Assembly (NCBI GenBank): GCA_016844935.1
Contig: JAERTK010000207.1
Location: 1-39,798, forward strand
Direction: 5' to 3'
Length of the DNA stretch: 39,798 nt
DNA from: Desulfobacteraceae bacterium
GTDB lineage: Bacteria > Desulfobacterota > DSM-4660 > Desulfatiglandales > Desulfatiglandaceae
The translations under genes were made by a program, and so were the position numbers. The notes under the pieces are model-generated. The model was not told where the DNA came from. It searched no databases and saw only the letters and a program-made list of their open reading frames with translations. This document shows positions 24,244-33,400 of the stretch, one piece after another; position 1 is the stretch's first letter; every line of letters starts with the position of its first letter.

Positions 24244-25455
24244 TTAATACAAAAAACCAAACAATGGCAATGCTATGGTATTGTTGCTGGAATAAAGGGT
24301 GTCATCTTTAACCAGGAAAGATTTTCCTAAATCATTTTTAATCTGCTTTCGCGATTTGCTTTTTCCTCCAACTTCAAAATAATAATCTCGAACTTGAAAA
24401 TCTCCAATTCTGCTGTAATAGACTTTCTCCCCGGCGTTTTGCAGCATCTTAATAAAAAATATTTCTCTCACGGTTCCTCTATTGTATTCAAAACCAATCT
24501 CATCTATGATAGCTTTGTAAACATTTGAATTATCCAGATATATCTTTTCGGTTCCTTTAAGCAGGCGGCTTCCTGCCCTGTTTTCTTTCACCAGACAAAC
24601 AAGTCCGGTTTCATTCAATATGTTGAGATAATTCACAACGGTCCTGTTATCAATGCCTATGTGCTTTGAAATGCTGTTCCGGTTCAGTTGTCCGGGAGGA
24701 ATTGTTGCCAGATATGACAGGATTTTTTTGAAATTGACCAAGTTCTCCGTTTTAAGATTATAAAAATGCGAGATATCCTCGTAAATGGTTTTGTCGATAA
24801 CATTCAACAGCTTCTGATGGTACTTTGCTTCATCTTCAAACAGGAATGGGTAGTACCCGCATTCGAGATATTCGAAAAAGTGGCCTTTTATTCTCCCTAT
24901 CTCAGATAAATCATCAACGAGACCATGCGGGTCATTGATTAAATGATCAAAGTCGATGCCTGGAAGCGATCTATTCAGCCGAAATTCCAGGTACTCGCGG
25001 AAAGACATCCCCCCAAGCCGAAACAACGATCCCCGCCTCGAAAGATCGTACGTGCCCCGAACTAAATCCATACTCGAACTTCCGGAAAATACGATCTTGA
25101 TATCCGGATAAGAGTCATAAATATTCTTTAATTCCTGATCCCAGTTGGGATATTTATGAACCTCGTCCAGAAAGAGATAACGAATACCGTCTATCTCATA
25201 CAGGTCATCCACAAACTCAAATAGATTTGCCTGAGTAAAATAGATATTATCCAAAGACAGATAGATACACTGCTCCTTTCTTTCAATACGTTCATTAATG
25301 TATTGCAGGAGAAGCGTCGTCTTGCCGGTTCCGCGTGGGCCTACCAAACCTGTCAACCGGCTTTGTGTATTGAATGTTTTAAATAGGTAGCGGTGTGTGA
25401 CGTAATTCGCGTTTTTAAGCAACCGGCGATAGATTGCCCTGAAATTATCTCTCAT
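24244..25455 (-). CDS. AAA_14/DUF4143 ATPase
   Basis: A 403-aa protein of the widespread AAA_14 plus DUF4143 type. Walker A LVGPRGTGKTTLL lies near residue 40, Walker B is IRYLFLDEVHKYPNW, and sensor-like IVFSGSSSMDL follows. The C-terminal part resembles a winged helix followed by a nuclease-like fold (YYSRIGDFQVRDYYFEVGGKSKSRKQI) and ends in the family-typical PLFGFLY. The biological function of the family is unsettled; members cluster with mobile and defence genes. It is monocistronic here and lies next to a decayed toxin fragment. Confidence 0.85.
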   Translation of the reverse strand: MRDNFRAIYRRLLKNANYVTHRYLFKTFNTQSRLTGLVGPRGTGKTTLLLQYINERIERKEQCIYLSLDNIYFTQANLFEFVDDLYEIDGIRYLFLDEVHKYPNWDQELKNIYDSYPDIKIVFSGSSSMDLVRGTYDLSRRGSLFRLGGMSFREYLEFRLNRSLPGIDFDHLINDPHGLVDDLSEIGRIKGHFFEYLECGYYPFLFEDEAKYHQKLLNVIDKTIYEDISHFYNLKTENLVNFKKILSYLATIPPGQLNRNSISKHIGIDNRTVVNYLNILNETGLVCLVKENRAGSRLLKGTEKIYLDNSNVYKAIIDEIGFEYNRGTVREIFFIKMLQNAGEKVYYSRIGDFQVRDYYFEVGGKSKSRKQIKNDLGKSFLVKDDTLYSSNNTIALPLFGFLY

Positions 25456-25545
25456 ATGAATTCACTCCAATAACATGGCTATATTTCTTGATCCTAATCA
25501 TATTATCAGACAATTGCAAACTGTTTTTTCCGTGATTCAAATCTG

Positions 25546-25685
25546 GGAAAATTATTCCGCATCGCTAAGAAAAATCGCGCCGGTGATCTGTCGGGTATCG
25601 GTGCCCGTCTTTACGGCGGGCGCTGGAATAATAAAGGGGTTGCTGCTGTTTATACCTCAGAAAGCAGAGCATTGGCGACCTTCTG
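25546..25685 (+). pseudogene. RES-domain toxin remnant
   Basis: A short stretch in one frame reads GKLFRIAKKNRAGDLSGIGARLYGGRWNNKG followed by VYTSESRALATF and a TGA. This is the conserved N-terminal core of RES-domain (MbcT/RES-Xre type) NAD-degrading toxins, including the YGGRWN motif. No start codon with a ribosome site is visible, the frame stops after about 46 codons, and the C-terminal two-thirds is missing. The Xre/MbcA antitoxin is also absent. A decayed toxin gene. Confidence 0.65.
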
Positions 25686-25791
25686 AAATTTTGATTTCCG
25701 AAAAAAATTGCCGAAAGGATAGTTCATGAACCGTTGGGGTGTGATTGAACAACCATTTTGATTTGGGAATTGAGGCAGCTTTGCCACCATC

Positions 25792-26226
25792 TTACCGGTT
25801 CGCCTCATAATCAGTCAAATCAACGGTTGGGAATTTGAACAACACCGGGGTACAGGTCCCTTTGACAATGACGTCCAGGTTGCATGGCAACACTTTTCCG
25901 GTCTCGATGCCGTATTTTTTAAGGAACCCGGCTCTGGGACGGCTTCCCTCTATGAGCAGCAGGCGGTGGGTCTTTCCCTCAACTCTGGCATAGGTTTCCG
26001 GGGGGGTCTTTTCGGAATGAAAAACGAACTTTACATCATACCCGTCATCCCCTTTTTTTACGGAAACCACCTCCGCTTTCCCCGGATATGATTCATAGCT
26101 GCAAGGCCCCCCCACGACCCGCCTGATTTCCGGGGGCTTCGTTTCCGCACAGGAAACGCTCATGAGAACAACAGCAAAAAACATGCACAACCGGTTCAAA
26201 ACAAACACCATGCGTCTTTTTGTCAT
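25792..26226 (-). CDS. Small hypothetical lipoprotein
   Basis: A 144-aa protein. Start ATG 26226 has GGAGG 11 nt upstream; a longer frame to 26271 overlaps the previous gene. The N terminus MTKRRMVFVLNRLCMFFAVVLMSVSCAE is a lipoprotein signal with lipobox-like MSVSC. The mature part is short and β-rich in appearance (AEVVSVKKGDDGYDVKFVF, LPCNLDVIVKGTCTPVLFKF), with two Cys pairs that could form disulfides. It follows the REC-PP2C gene by about 40 bp and is probably the last gene of the chemosensory operon. Not recognised as a known family. Confidence 0.65.
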   Translation of the reverse strand: MTKRRMVFVLNRLCMFFAVVLMSVSCAETKPPEIRRVVGGPCSYESYPGKAEVVSVKKGDDGYDVKFVFHSEKTPPETYARVEGKTHRLLLIEGSRPRAGFLKKYGIETGKVLPCNLDVIVKGTCTPVLFKFPTVDLTDYEANR

Positions 26227-26267
26227 TTGGATTAAGCCTCCGGAAAATCTTTTGAACCATGGACGGA

Positions 26268-27485
26268 TCATGTGAATTCAATTTCCAGCAGGGACACATC
26301 GTCTTCAAAAATCCCCTTTCCCTGCCAGGCTTTCATGGCGTCAATGATCCCTTTCACGTGGGCCTGATTTTCCTTATAAAGATCACCCACAATCCGCACA
26401 AAATCCTCTGCCATGCAAATTTTTCCGCCACAACCATTCACCTCGTAAATGCCATCGCTGAAAATATAGAGTCTCGTAAAAGGCTTTAGGGAAAATGAAG
26501 CAACGGGATAATCCTTGTCCGGCATGGCACCGATAATGAACCCCTCTCCCGCCAGTTTTACAGGGACGGCTTTTTCAGGCGTCTCACCGGTAATGGCAAT
26601 GGCCGGGGGGTGGCCGCCGCCGGCATAAATAATCTCATTTTTTCCCTTATGATACACCCCGTACCAGATGGTGAAAAACATATCGTTATGATTTTCCATT
26701 TTAAAAACCTGGTTGAGCTCCGCCAGAACCTGACCAGGGTCCCTGAAATCCACGTGGCTCAGGGATTCGGACCGCAAGGTATTGATGACGGATATGGACA
26801 GAAGGGCCGCCCCGATCCCATGCCCGCATACATCCAGCAGGTACATGGCAAAATGATCCGGGTCGATCCAGTGATATCCGAATGAATCCCCCCCAAGGGA
26901 GGTGGAAGGAATAAATTCCCAGTCCGTGCGGATATCTCCCTCAAGCCGAATGGGGAGAAGGGCGCGAACATAGGCCGCCGCCTGTTTCAGCTCACGGTCG
27001 AGGGCCGCCTGGCTGGCCAGGAGAGCATCATAGGTTTCGTTACGCTCAAGAAGGGTGATATAGGCATTTGAATGATAACGGATTCGGGCAATAAGTTCCA
27101 CCTTGTCAGGCAGCTTCACCAGGTAGTCGTTGGCACCCCTTGCAAATGCCTCCGCCTTGGTTTCAGGATCTTCCTTGGTGGAAAGCACGATCAGTGGAAT
27201 CTGGCGTGTGGCTTCTGAGGCCCTGAAAAACTTTACCAGGGTCAGGCCATCGATCCCGGGCATGATCAAATCCTGCAAAATGAGGGTGGGGTGGATTTTC
27301 CTGGCAATATCCAGGGCTTTGGTGGGATCCTGGCAATATTCCAACTTGATATCCGGTTCTCCCGCCAACATGCGCCGGACCGCTTCGGCCACAATCTCCT
27401 GATCATCCACCAGGAGCACGGTGATGGTGTGTTTGGAAAAAACCGGAGGGTTTTCAGGGTGTTGTTGAAGGTTTAGAGTTGACAT
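26268..27485 (-). CDS. Response regulator with PP2C/SpoIIE phosphatase output
   Basis: A 405-aa protein starting at ATG 27485 (AGGAGC upstream). REC domain at about 20-135 (VLLVDDQEIVAEAVRRML; phospho-acceptor Asp in LILQDLIMPGIDG; Lys in LVKLPD), a short coiled linker, then a RsbU/SpoIIE-type phosphatase: STSLGGDSFGYHW, LDVCGHGIGAALLS, YAGGGHPPA, FSDGIYEVNG and EDDVSLL. Phosphorylation by the CheA-like kinase upstream should switch a Ser/Thr phosphatase acting on an anti-sigma antagonist-type partner that is not in the window. Its REC closely matches that of the cyclase encoded just upstream, so the two probably arose by duplication. Confidence 0.9.
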   Translation of the reverse strand: MSTLNLQQHPENPPVFSKHTITVLLVDDQEIVAEAVRRMLAGEPDIKLEYCQDPTKALDIARKIHPTLILQDLIMPGIDGLTLVKFFRASEATRQIPLIVLSTKEDPETKAEAFARGANDYLVKLPDKVELIARIRYHSNAYITLLERNETYDALLASQAALDRELKQAAAYVRALLPIRLEGDIRTDWEFIPSTSLGGDSFGYHWIDPDHFAMYLLDVCGHGIGAALLSISVINTLRSESLSHVDFRDPGQVLAELNQVFKMENHNDMFFTIWYGVYHKGKNEIIYAGGGHPPAIAITGETPEKAVPVKLAGEGFIIGAMPDKDYPVASFSLKPFTRLYIFSDGIYEVNGCGGKICMAEDFVRIVGDLYKENQAHVKGIIDAMKAWQGKGIFEDDVSLLEIEFT

Positions 27486-27507
27486 GTTTCTATTGCTCCT
27501 GTTCCTC

Positions 27508-28974
27508 TCAGGCTTCTGAGAATTCATGCAAAATACGTTCAAGAAAGGTGCTGACCGATGGCGGAATGGAGGTCATGCTGACGTGAAAAATGGCCGGATC
27601 CTTTGAGATGCTCTTGACCACTTTGGCGTATAGATCCGAAGAGATTTCATTCTTGTCATGGTCAAAGAGGCTGATTTTGAGATTTACCAGTTTGTCTGCC
27701 GACACATCAGCCGAGATCTGGGCGGTTTTTTGAAACAGTTTATCCACAGTCCCCTGGTATCGGGTATCGCCTGCGTGCTTTCCTTCAAGTATGGTAAATT
27801 CAATTGGGATGGGCTTCGGCAGATCCACCAGGGCCACATCCACCTTTTCCGGTAGAAACAGGTTGAACTCACCTTTTATACCACCCACCTCAAAAATTGT
27901 GATCGGTTTTTTGACACCTTTGGGCATGACGTCAATCTGATCATCAATTCTCAACAGATGCTGTCCACATTCTTCCACGGTGTTTTCAGAGATAAAGATC
28001 TGGCCGCCCACGGTATAGCTCTCTATACGGGCGGTCAGGTTCACATTGCGGCCCACCACGCCGTATTTCATCCGCTTTTTGGAACCGATATTCCCCACCA
28101 CCAACTGACCCGAATTGATACCGATACCCTGGTGAACCTCCGGGTACCCTTTCTCCCTGCACTTTGCATTCACCTGTTCCATGGCGAGCTGCATCTCCAC
28201 AGCGCATGCCACGGCACGTTTGGCATCATTATCCCGCAGGATGGGCGCCCCGAAAATCACAAAAATGGCATCACCGATAAATTCGTCGATGGTCCCCTGG
28301 TATTTCAAAACAATCTCGGTCATGGTTTCAAGATAAATATTGATAATACCCACCACGTCTTCCGCGGGAAGGCGCTCACCGATGGCCGTAAATCCCCTGA
28401 GGTCCGTCATCATGATGGTGACGAAACGTTTTTCTCCGCCCAGGGCAGCACCTTCCGGGCTTTCCAGAATGGCATCGACGATATCATCGGAGAGATACTG
28501 GCCGAATGTTTTTCGGATGAGCCGGTTGGCCTTTTCCAATTGGGCCTGGGCCTCATTCCTCTCCAGCAGGTTAATGTAACCCCTGGAGTGGTAACGGATT
28601 CGGGCCAGGATTTCCAACCGGTCCGGGAGTTTCACCATATAATCATTGGCACCGAGCGCAAATGCCTCGGCCTTGGTCACGGCCTCTTCCTTGCTGGAAA
28701 GAACGATCAACGGCACCTGCCGGGTTGCCGGGTTTGCGCGATAATACCGGACCAGGGTCAGGCCGTCGATTTCCGGCATTACCAGATCCTGCAGGATGAC
28801 CGTTGGGTGGATCCTGTTTGCGGTCTTGATGGCCTTGGTGGGATCCTGGCAAAAGTTAAAATCGATATCATGTTCGGGCGCCAGCATACGACGTAGGGCT
28901 TCGCCGATCATGTGCTGATCATCCACCAGCAAGACGGTTATTCGGTGTTGGGTAAGCAAAGCTTTATCAGACAT
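27508..28974 (-). CDS. Response regulator with class III nucleotide cyclase output
   Basis: A 488-aa protein; ATG 28974 is chosen over GTG 28986. REC at about 10-125 with phospho-acceptor in VILQDLVMPEIDG. The class III cyclase domain lies at about 175-350: MMTDLRGFTAIGERL (metal Asp), DEFIGDAIFVIFGAP (second metal Asp), and YGVVGRNVNLTARIES (transition-state Asn and Arg). The C-terminal ~110 residues (PIPIEFTILEGKHAGDTRYQGTVDKL, then IFHVSMTSIPP) look PilZ-like but lack the RxxxR motif. It takes the place WspR occupies in Wsp systems, with a cAMP- or cGMP-type output in place of GGDEF. Confidence 0.9.
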   Translation of the reverse strand: MSDKALLTQHRITVLLVDDQHMIGEALRRMLAPEHDIDFNFCQDPTKAIKTANRIHPTVILQDLVMPEIDGLTLVRYYRANPATRQVPLIVLSSKEEAVTKAEAFALGANDYMVKLPDRLEILARIRYHSRGYINLLERNEAQAQLEKANRLIRKTFGQYLSDDIVDAILESPEGAALGGEKRFVTIMMTDLRGFTAIGERLPAEDVVGIINIYLETMTEIVLKYQGTIDEFIGDAIFVIFGAPILRDNDAKRAVACAVEMQLAMEQVNAKCREKGYPEVHQGIGINSGQLVVGNIGSKKRMKYGVVGRNVNLTARIESYTVGGQIFISENTVEECGQHLLRIDDQIDVMPKGVKKPITIFEVGGIKGEFNLFLPEKVDVALVDLPKPIPIEFTILEGKHAGDTRYQGTVDKLFQKTAQISADVSADKLVNLKISLFDHDKNEISSDLYAKVVKSISKDPAIFHVSMTSIPPSVSTFLERILHEFSEA

Positions 28975-29010
28975 AAAGGTTCCCACTTGAAGTAATCATA
29001 ATGTTGCCGG

Positions 29011-30018
29011 TTAAAGTCTCCTTAGAATTGCCGGTGCGATCTGGTCAATGGGCAGGATTTCCGATGCCGCGCCCAGGTCCCGAGCAGCCTTTGGCATGCC
29101 ATAAACAACGCTGGTCGCTTCGTCCTGAGCAATGGTATGCCAACCCACGCGATGCAGCATTTTCAGGCCTTCAGCCCCATCCCTTCCCATTCCCGTCAAC
29201 AGTATGGCAATCCCCATTGACGGCCAATGGGCTGCAACGCTTTTGAACAACACATCCACCGAAGGACGGAAAGGCGTAGCAATGGGTTCTTTGATGTAAC
29301 CCAAATCAAGGCTTGACGTCAGGACAAGATGGTCATTTTTTCCGGCCAGAAGCGCGGTTCCACGGGACGGACATGCACCCTCTTCCGCCAGGCGAACGGA
29401 AAGGGGACTCTGTTCATCGAGCCATTTGGCCATGCCGGCGGAAAACTCCCCATCCACGTGCTGGGCGATGACGATGCCTGCGCCCAGGTTCGCCGGCATA
29501 CGGCTCAGGATCTCCGCCAGGGCTTTGGGTCCCCCGGTGGAAGCGCCGATTGCAATGAGCGACGACACCTTTAAGGAGGATGTCCCCTTTGACTGTCGTT
29601 TCATGGGACTTACCTGAGAATTACAGCTCAGTTTTTCAATGATGCCAATTTTTTTCAGCAGTGCATCGCGACTTTCCCGGGCACTTTCGCCGCTCCCCAT
29701 CATGGGTGTATTAATGGCATCGAGCGCTCCGTGGCCCATGGCCTCAAAAACTTTTCCGGCATGGCCCTCCATGGTGGCGGTGACCACCAGAATGGGGCAT
29801 GGCGAAGTATACATGATCCTGCGCGTTGCTTCCACACCGTCCATGTCCGGCATGAACAGGTCCATGAGAATCAGGTCAGGGGTATCGGCTTCACATTTTT
29901 GAACCGCCTCTTCACCGGTTCGAGCGACCCACGCCACCTTGTGGACGGCGCTGTCCAGAACAATTCTTCTGAGGATTTCCACGGCCAGGGACAAATCGTT
30001 AACAATGGCGATTCGCAT
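29011..30018 (-). CDS. cheB: CheB-type protein-glutamate methylesterase
   Basis: A 335-aa protein starting at ATG 30018 (MRIAIVND). The N-terminal receiver has DLILMDLFMPDMDG. The C-terminal methylesterase domain has the Ser-His-Asp triad in IGASTGGPKA, IAQHVDGEF and LTGMGRDGAEG. It removes methyl groups from chemoreceptor glutamates and sets adaptation of the signalling array. The gap from cheA is only 4 bp. No receptor or cheR methyltransferase gene is in the window. Similar to WspF in a Wsp-like cluster. Confidence 0.93.
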   Translation of the reverse strand: MRIAIVNDLSLAVEILRRIVLDSAVHKVAWVARTGEEAVQKCEADTPDLILMDLFMPDMDGVEATRRIMYTSPCPILVVTATMEGHAGKVFEAMGHGALDAINTPMMGSGESARESRDALLKKIGIIEKLSCNSQVSPMKRQSKGTSSLKVSSLIAIGASTGGPKALAEILSRMPANLGAGIVIAQHVDGEFSAGMAKWLDEQSPLSVRLAEEGACPSRGTALLAGKNDHLVLTSSLDLGYIKEPIATPFRPSVDVLFKSVAAHWPSMGIAILLTGMGRDGAEGLKMLHRVGWHTIAQDEATSVVYGMPKAARDLGAASEILPIDQIAPAILRRL

Positions 30019-30022
30019 GATT

Positions 30023-33000
30023 TCAGGCCTCTCCAATGAGATTGACCGCAGCCTTTATGAATGAGTCGTCTTGAAAACTGCTCTTGGTCAGATAGTAGTT
30101 GGCCCCGGCCTGCAGGCCCGCCAGGCGGTCCTCTTCCTTGTCTTTATAGGAAACAATAATGACGGGGATACTTTTGAGCTCGGCATGGCGTTTAATCTGG
30201 TTCACAAACTCAATGCCGTTCATGCGGGGCATGTCCACATCGCTGATGACCATGTCATAACTGCCCGTGCGAACCGCATTCCAGCCATCCACCCCGTCAA
30301 CAGCCGTATCCACCTGGTAGCCTTTGCTTTCAAGCAGTTTTCGTTCCATCTCCCGAACCGTAAATGAATCATCCACCACCAGTATCCGTTTGAGCTTTTG
30401 GGCCTCAATGGCCTCAACGGTTTGGCTTAATTTGCGAAGCCTGCGCCCGGCCAGGAGATTATCGATGGAACGAACCAGGTCCTCAACATCGAAAATCAAA
30501 ACGGGCGATCCATCCAGCATCACCGCCACCGAGCTGATATCGGGTACTTTGCCAAGTCTCACGTCCAAGGGCCGTACCACCAGATCGCATTCCCCCAGGA
30601 ATTTGTCCACGGCCAGACCATAGGCATTGAGCCTGTCGCTCAGCACCACCACAAACAGTTTCTCACGGTTTTCAAGGGGGGTTTCCAGCTCCAGAACATT
30701 GTGTATATCAAGCAAGGCGATGTTATTGTTGTCAAACCTGAAGTACTGGCGGTCCTCAACGATATCCAATTCCGATGGTGACAGCTCCAGGCACCGGTCT
30801 ATGCGGGCCAGAGGAAAGGCATAGGGTTCGCCGGCAATCTCCACCAGAAAAGTGCGTACAACCGAAAGTGTCAAGGGCAGCTCAATATGGAACGTCAACC
30901 CCTCTCCGGGGTTCGAAACCGCCCGGACCACACCGCCCACTTCATGAACCATGTTATGGACCACATCCAGCCCCACCCCGCGGCCCGATATTTCGGTGAC
31001 GTTTTTCGCCGTGGAAAACCCCGGCAGAAACAAAAACTCCATCAGTTCAGCCTCGGTCATCTGGGTGGCCATTTCAGGGGTGGTCATCTTTTTTTGAACA
31101 ATTTTCTGCCTCAATTTTTCCAGATCAATTCCGCGGCCATCGTCTTTAACCGTGATCATGAGCATCCCTGACCGATGGGAGGCCTCCAGCCGTAAAAGGC
31201 CGGTTTCCGGTTTTCCGGCGGCAACCCTTTCCTCCGGGGATTCAATGCCGTGGTCCACAGCGTTTCGAATGAGATGATTCAGGGGCGCATCCAGCTTCTC
31301 AAGAATATCCCGGTCCACCTCGGTGCCTTTCCCCATGATCTCCAGGCGCACCTTTTTTCCCAGATCCCGCGCCAGATCCCGTACCAACCTCGGAAATCCA
31401 TGGACCCCGTCGGAAAAAGGCCTCATTCGAACCGAGATCACTTCATGATAAATGCGATCGGAAAGGGCTGCGGTGGCACCTGTAAAAATATCGAACTGAT
31501 TCAAACGATCCGCCAGCTGAAGGGTGCAGGATTTAGTCTTCTCACGGGCACGCACAACCAGTTCCTGGGCCTGGACGTGCCTCTCTTCCCGCACAATGGC
31601 ATCCTGCAGCCCATCCAAGAGGGTCAATAACTCCAGGTGATTGCGTTTGAGTTCCAGAAGGGATTCGGAGAAAGTGGGCAACCATCCAGCACCCACCACC
31701 ACTTCTCCGGCCTGCCCCATGAGCCGTTCAATTTTAGCGGCGGTCACCCGCACCGTCCGATCCAGTTCCCCCGATTTGCGCAGGGCCGGTGATTTTTCGG
31801 TGGTTTCTGTTGAAACCGGCTTTATCTCCTCGGCTTTTGCGAGGGAAAATTCAGTCTCAGTTTCGGGTGGAACCACGGGTATGGGTTCTTCGACGGACGG
31901 TTCCTCCACCGGGGAGACGGGGATGGGCGCTTCACCATGAATAATGGCGGTAATGGCCGCCATGAGATGATCAATCTCCTCACCATGGCGGGTTACCCAA
32001 TCCGCTTCACCATCGTGGATGGATTCTGCAATATGAATCAGGATATCCACAATCCGAAGCAGGATATCGATCTGTTCGGAACCCAGTGACACCGCACCTT
32101 TCTGTGCCGCAACAAAACAATCCTCCATGGCATGGGCCACTTTAACAGCGGCATCAAGGCCCACAATCCTGGCACCGCCCTTGATGGAATGGGCCGCTCG
32201 CATCAAGGCTTCAAGCTGGTCGGTAGCACCAGGATTGTTTTCCAGTTCCAGGAGGCCGTCACTTAAAACCGCCACATGGGTTTCCACCTCCGCCTGAAAA
32301 AGATCCAGCATGGCGGGGTCCGCCATAAAAGCGCCACCCGTCTGCGCCTGCGGCGGACTCTGCGATTTAATATGAGGCTCTTCATGATCCGCTTCGAGGG
32401 CGTTTGGGGGTTCTAAATGCGCCGGTTTGTCCGGCTCAGGGGTATGGGGAATGGCATGATCCGTGGAAACCATGTTTGTTATGGAATCCCTCACCGCCTC
32501 AATATCCTTCATGTGGCTGCCAAGCCACAGGGAACCGGCTTCGCCCACATGTTCAGAGATACGGTTCAACATGTCAATGCCACGAAAAAGGATGTCGGCC
32601 TTATCGGAATCCAGGTTGATGTGCCCCTTCTGGGCGGCCACAAAACAATCCTCCATGGCATGGGCAATGTCGGCTGCACCGTTTTGTCCCACAATTCTGC
32701 CCGCCCCTTTTAGGGAATGGGCCGCTCGCATCATCACATCCAACTGGTCTGACGATGCCGGATTCTGCTCCAAAGCCAATAATCCATCGTTTAAAATGGC
32801 CACATGATTCTGGGTTTCCGTTCGAAAAAGCTCGCACATGGCAGGATCCAGCACTGCTTCTTCATTTTCCTGGGGTGCGTCTTCAACAGGGGGCGGTGTG
32901 GGTTGTTCCAATGGGGTTGAAACGGCTGACTGTTCAACTGCGGGGGCCGCCTCAAAGCCCGTTAACGCCGCCGGGGGTTCACCGGCAGTCAGGTGTTTAC

Positions 33001-33400
33001 TTTTATCCACCCAGTCATCGATCTCTTCAGTGTGCAAATCAATCCACGGCGGTTCTCCATCCGAAGGCGCCTCAGACATGAGGTTGAGGATTTCAACGCC
33101 ATCAAACAAGTGTTGGAGTCCCGCTTCATTCAGTGGAAATTCGCCCTTCTCGGCAGCTGAAAAGAGGCTTTTCATGGCCTGGGCCACCGTCACGGCCATT
33201 TCCAGATCAATGATCTGCGCCCCGCCTTTGATGGCCTGAATTGCGGGGATCATGGTCTGGAATCTGTCAAGGGCTGCCGGATCCACAGCGAGCGACTGAA
33301 GGCCATCATGAATGGTCAGAGCATGCCGTTTGACCTCTGAACGGAATAGATCCATCATGGCGGAAGCATCGCTCTCTTTTTGTTCTCTCCCCTCGTTCAC
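30023..33400 (-). CDS. cheA: CheA-type hybrid kinase with three HPt modules and a receiver
   Basis: A 1125-aa kinase of the chemosensory (WspE-like) type. Three N-terminal HPt-like repeats: the first (about 15-115) has Gln55 where His is expected (IQAIKGG); the second (His228) and third (His404) carry RAAHSLKG and RAAHSIKG. Pro/Glu-rich linkers join them. Then P3 dimerisation, HATPase (LIRNAVDHGIES, DDGRGID, GRGVGLDVV), a CheW-like P5 domain, and a C-terminal receiver (RILVVDDSFTVREME, Asp in ISDVDMPRMNG). No P2 docking domain is evident, as in WspE. It should phosphorylate CheB and the two output regulators encoded downstream. It overlaps the CheW gene by 4 bp. Confidence 0.94.
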   Translation of the reverse strand: MNEGREQKESDASAMMDLFRSEVKRHALTIHDGLQSLAVDPAALDRFQTMIPAIQAIKGGAQIIDLEMAVTVAQAMKSLFSAAEKGEFPLNEAGLQHLFDGVEILNLMSEAPSDGEPPWIDLHTEEIDDWVDKSKHLTAGEPPAALTGFEAAPAVEQSAVSTPLEQPTPPPVEDAPQENEEAVLDPAMCELFRTETQNHVAILNDGLLALEQNPASSDQLDVMMRAAHSLKGAGRIVGQNGAADIAHAMEDCFVAAQKGHINLDSDKADILFRGIDMLNRISEHVGEAGSLWLGSHMKDIEAVRDSITNMVSTDHAIPHTPEPDKPAHLEPPNALEADHEEPHIKSQSPPQAQTGGAFMADPAMLDLFQAEVETHVAVLSDGLLELENNPGATDQLEALMRAAHSIKGGARIVGLDAAVKVAHAMEDCFVAAQKGAVSLGSEQIDILLRIVDILIHIAESIHDGEADWVTRHGEEIDHLMAAITAIIHGEAPIPVSPVEEPSVEEPIPVVPPETETEFSLAKAEEIKPVSTETTEKSPALRKSGELDRTVRVTAAKIERLMGQAGEVVVGAGWLPTFSESLLELKRNHLELLTLLDGLQDAIVREERHVQAQELVVRAREKTKSCTLQLADRLNQFDIFTGATAALSDRIYHEVISVRMRPFSDGVHGFPRLVRDLARDLGKKVRLEIMGKGTEVDRDILEKLDAPLNHLIRNAVDHGIESPEERVAAGKPETGLLRLEASHRSGMLMITVKDDGRGIDLEKLRQKIVQKKMTTPEMATQMTEAELMEFLFLPGFSTAKNVTEISGRGVGLDVVHNMVHEVGGVVRAVSNPGEGLTFHIELPLTLSVVRTFLVEIAGEPYAFPLARIDRCLELSPSELDIVEDRQYFRFDNNNIALLDIHNVLELETPLENREKLFVVVLSDRLNAYGLAVDKFLGECDLVVRPLDVRLGKVPDISSVAVMLDGSPVLIFDVEDLVRSIDNLLAGRRLRKLSQTVEAIEAQKLKRILVVDDSFTVREMERKLLESKGYQVDTAVDGVDGWNAVRTGSYDMVISDVDMPRMNGIEFVNQIKRHAELKSIPVIIVSYKDKEEDRLAGLQAGANYYLTKSSFQDDSFIKAAVNLIGEA

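Noticed and set aside
25475..25729. 84-codon plus-strand frame
   Set aside because: A shadow of the RES-like reading, which lies in a different frame; its own translation has no family character.
27958..28896. 312-codon plus-strand frame antisense to the cyclase gene
   Set aside because: His/Gly/Phe-rich shadow translation opposite a well-supported gene.
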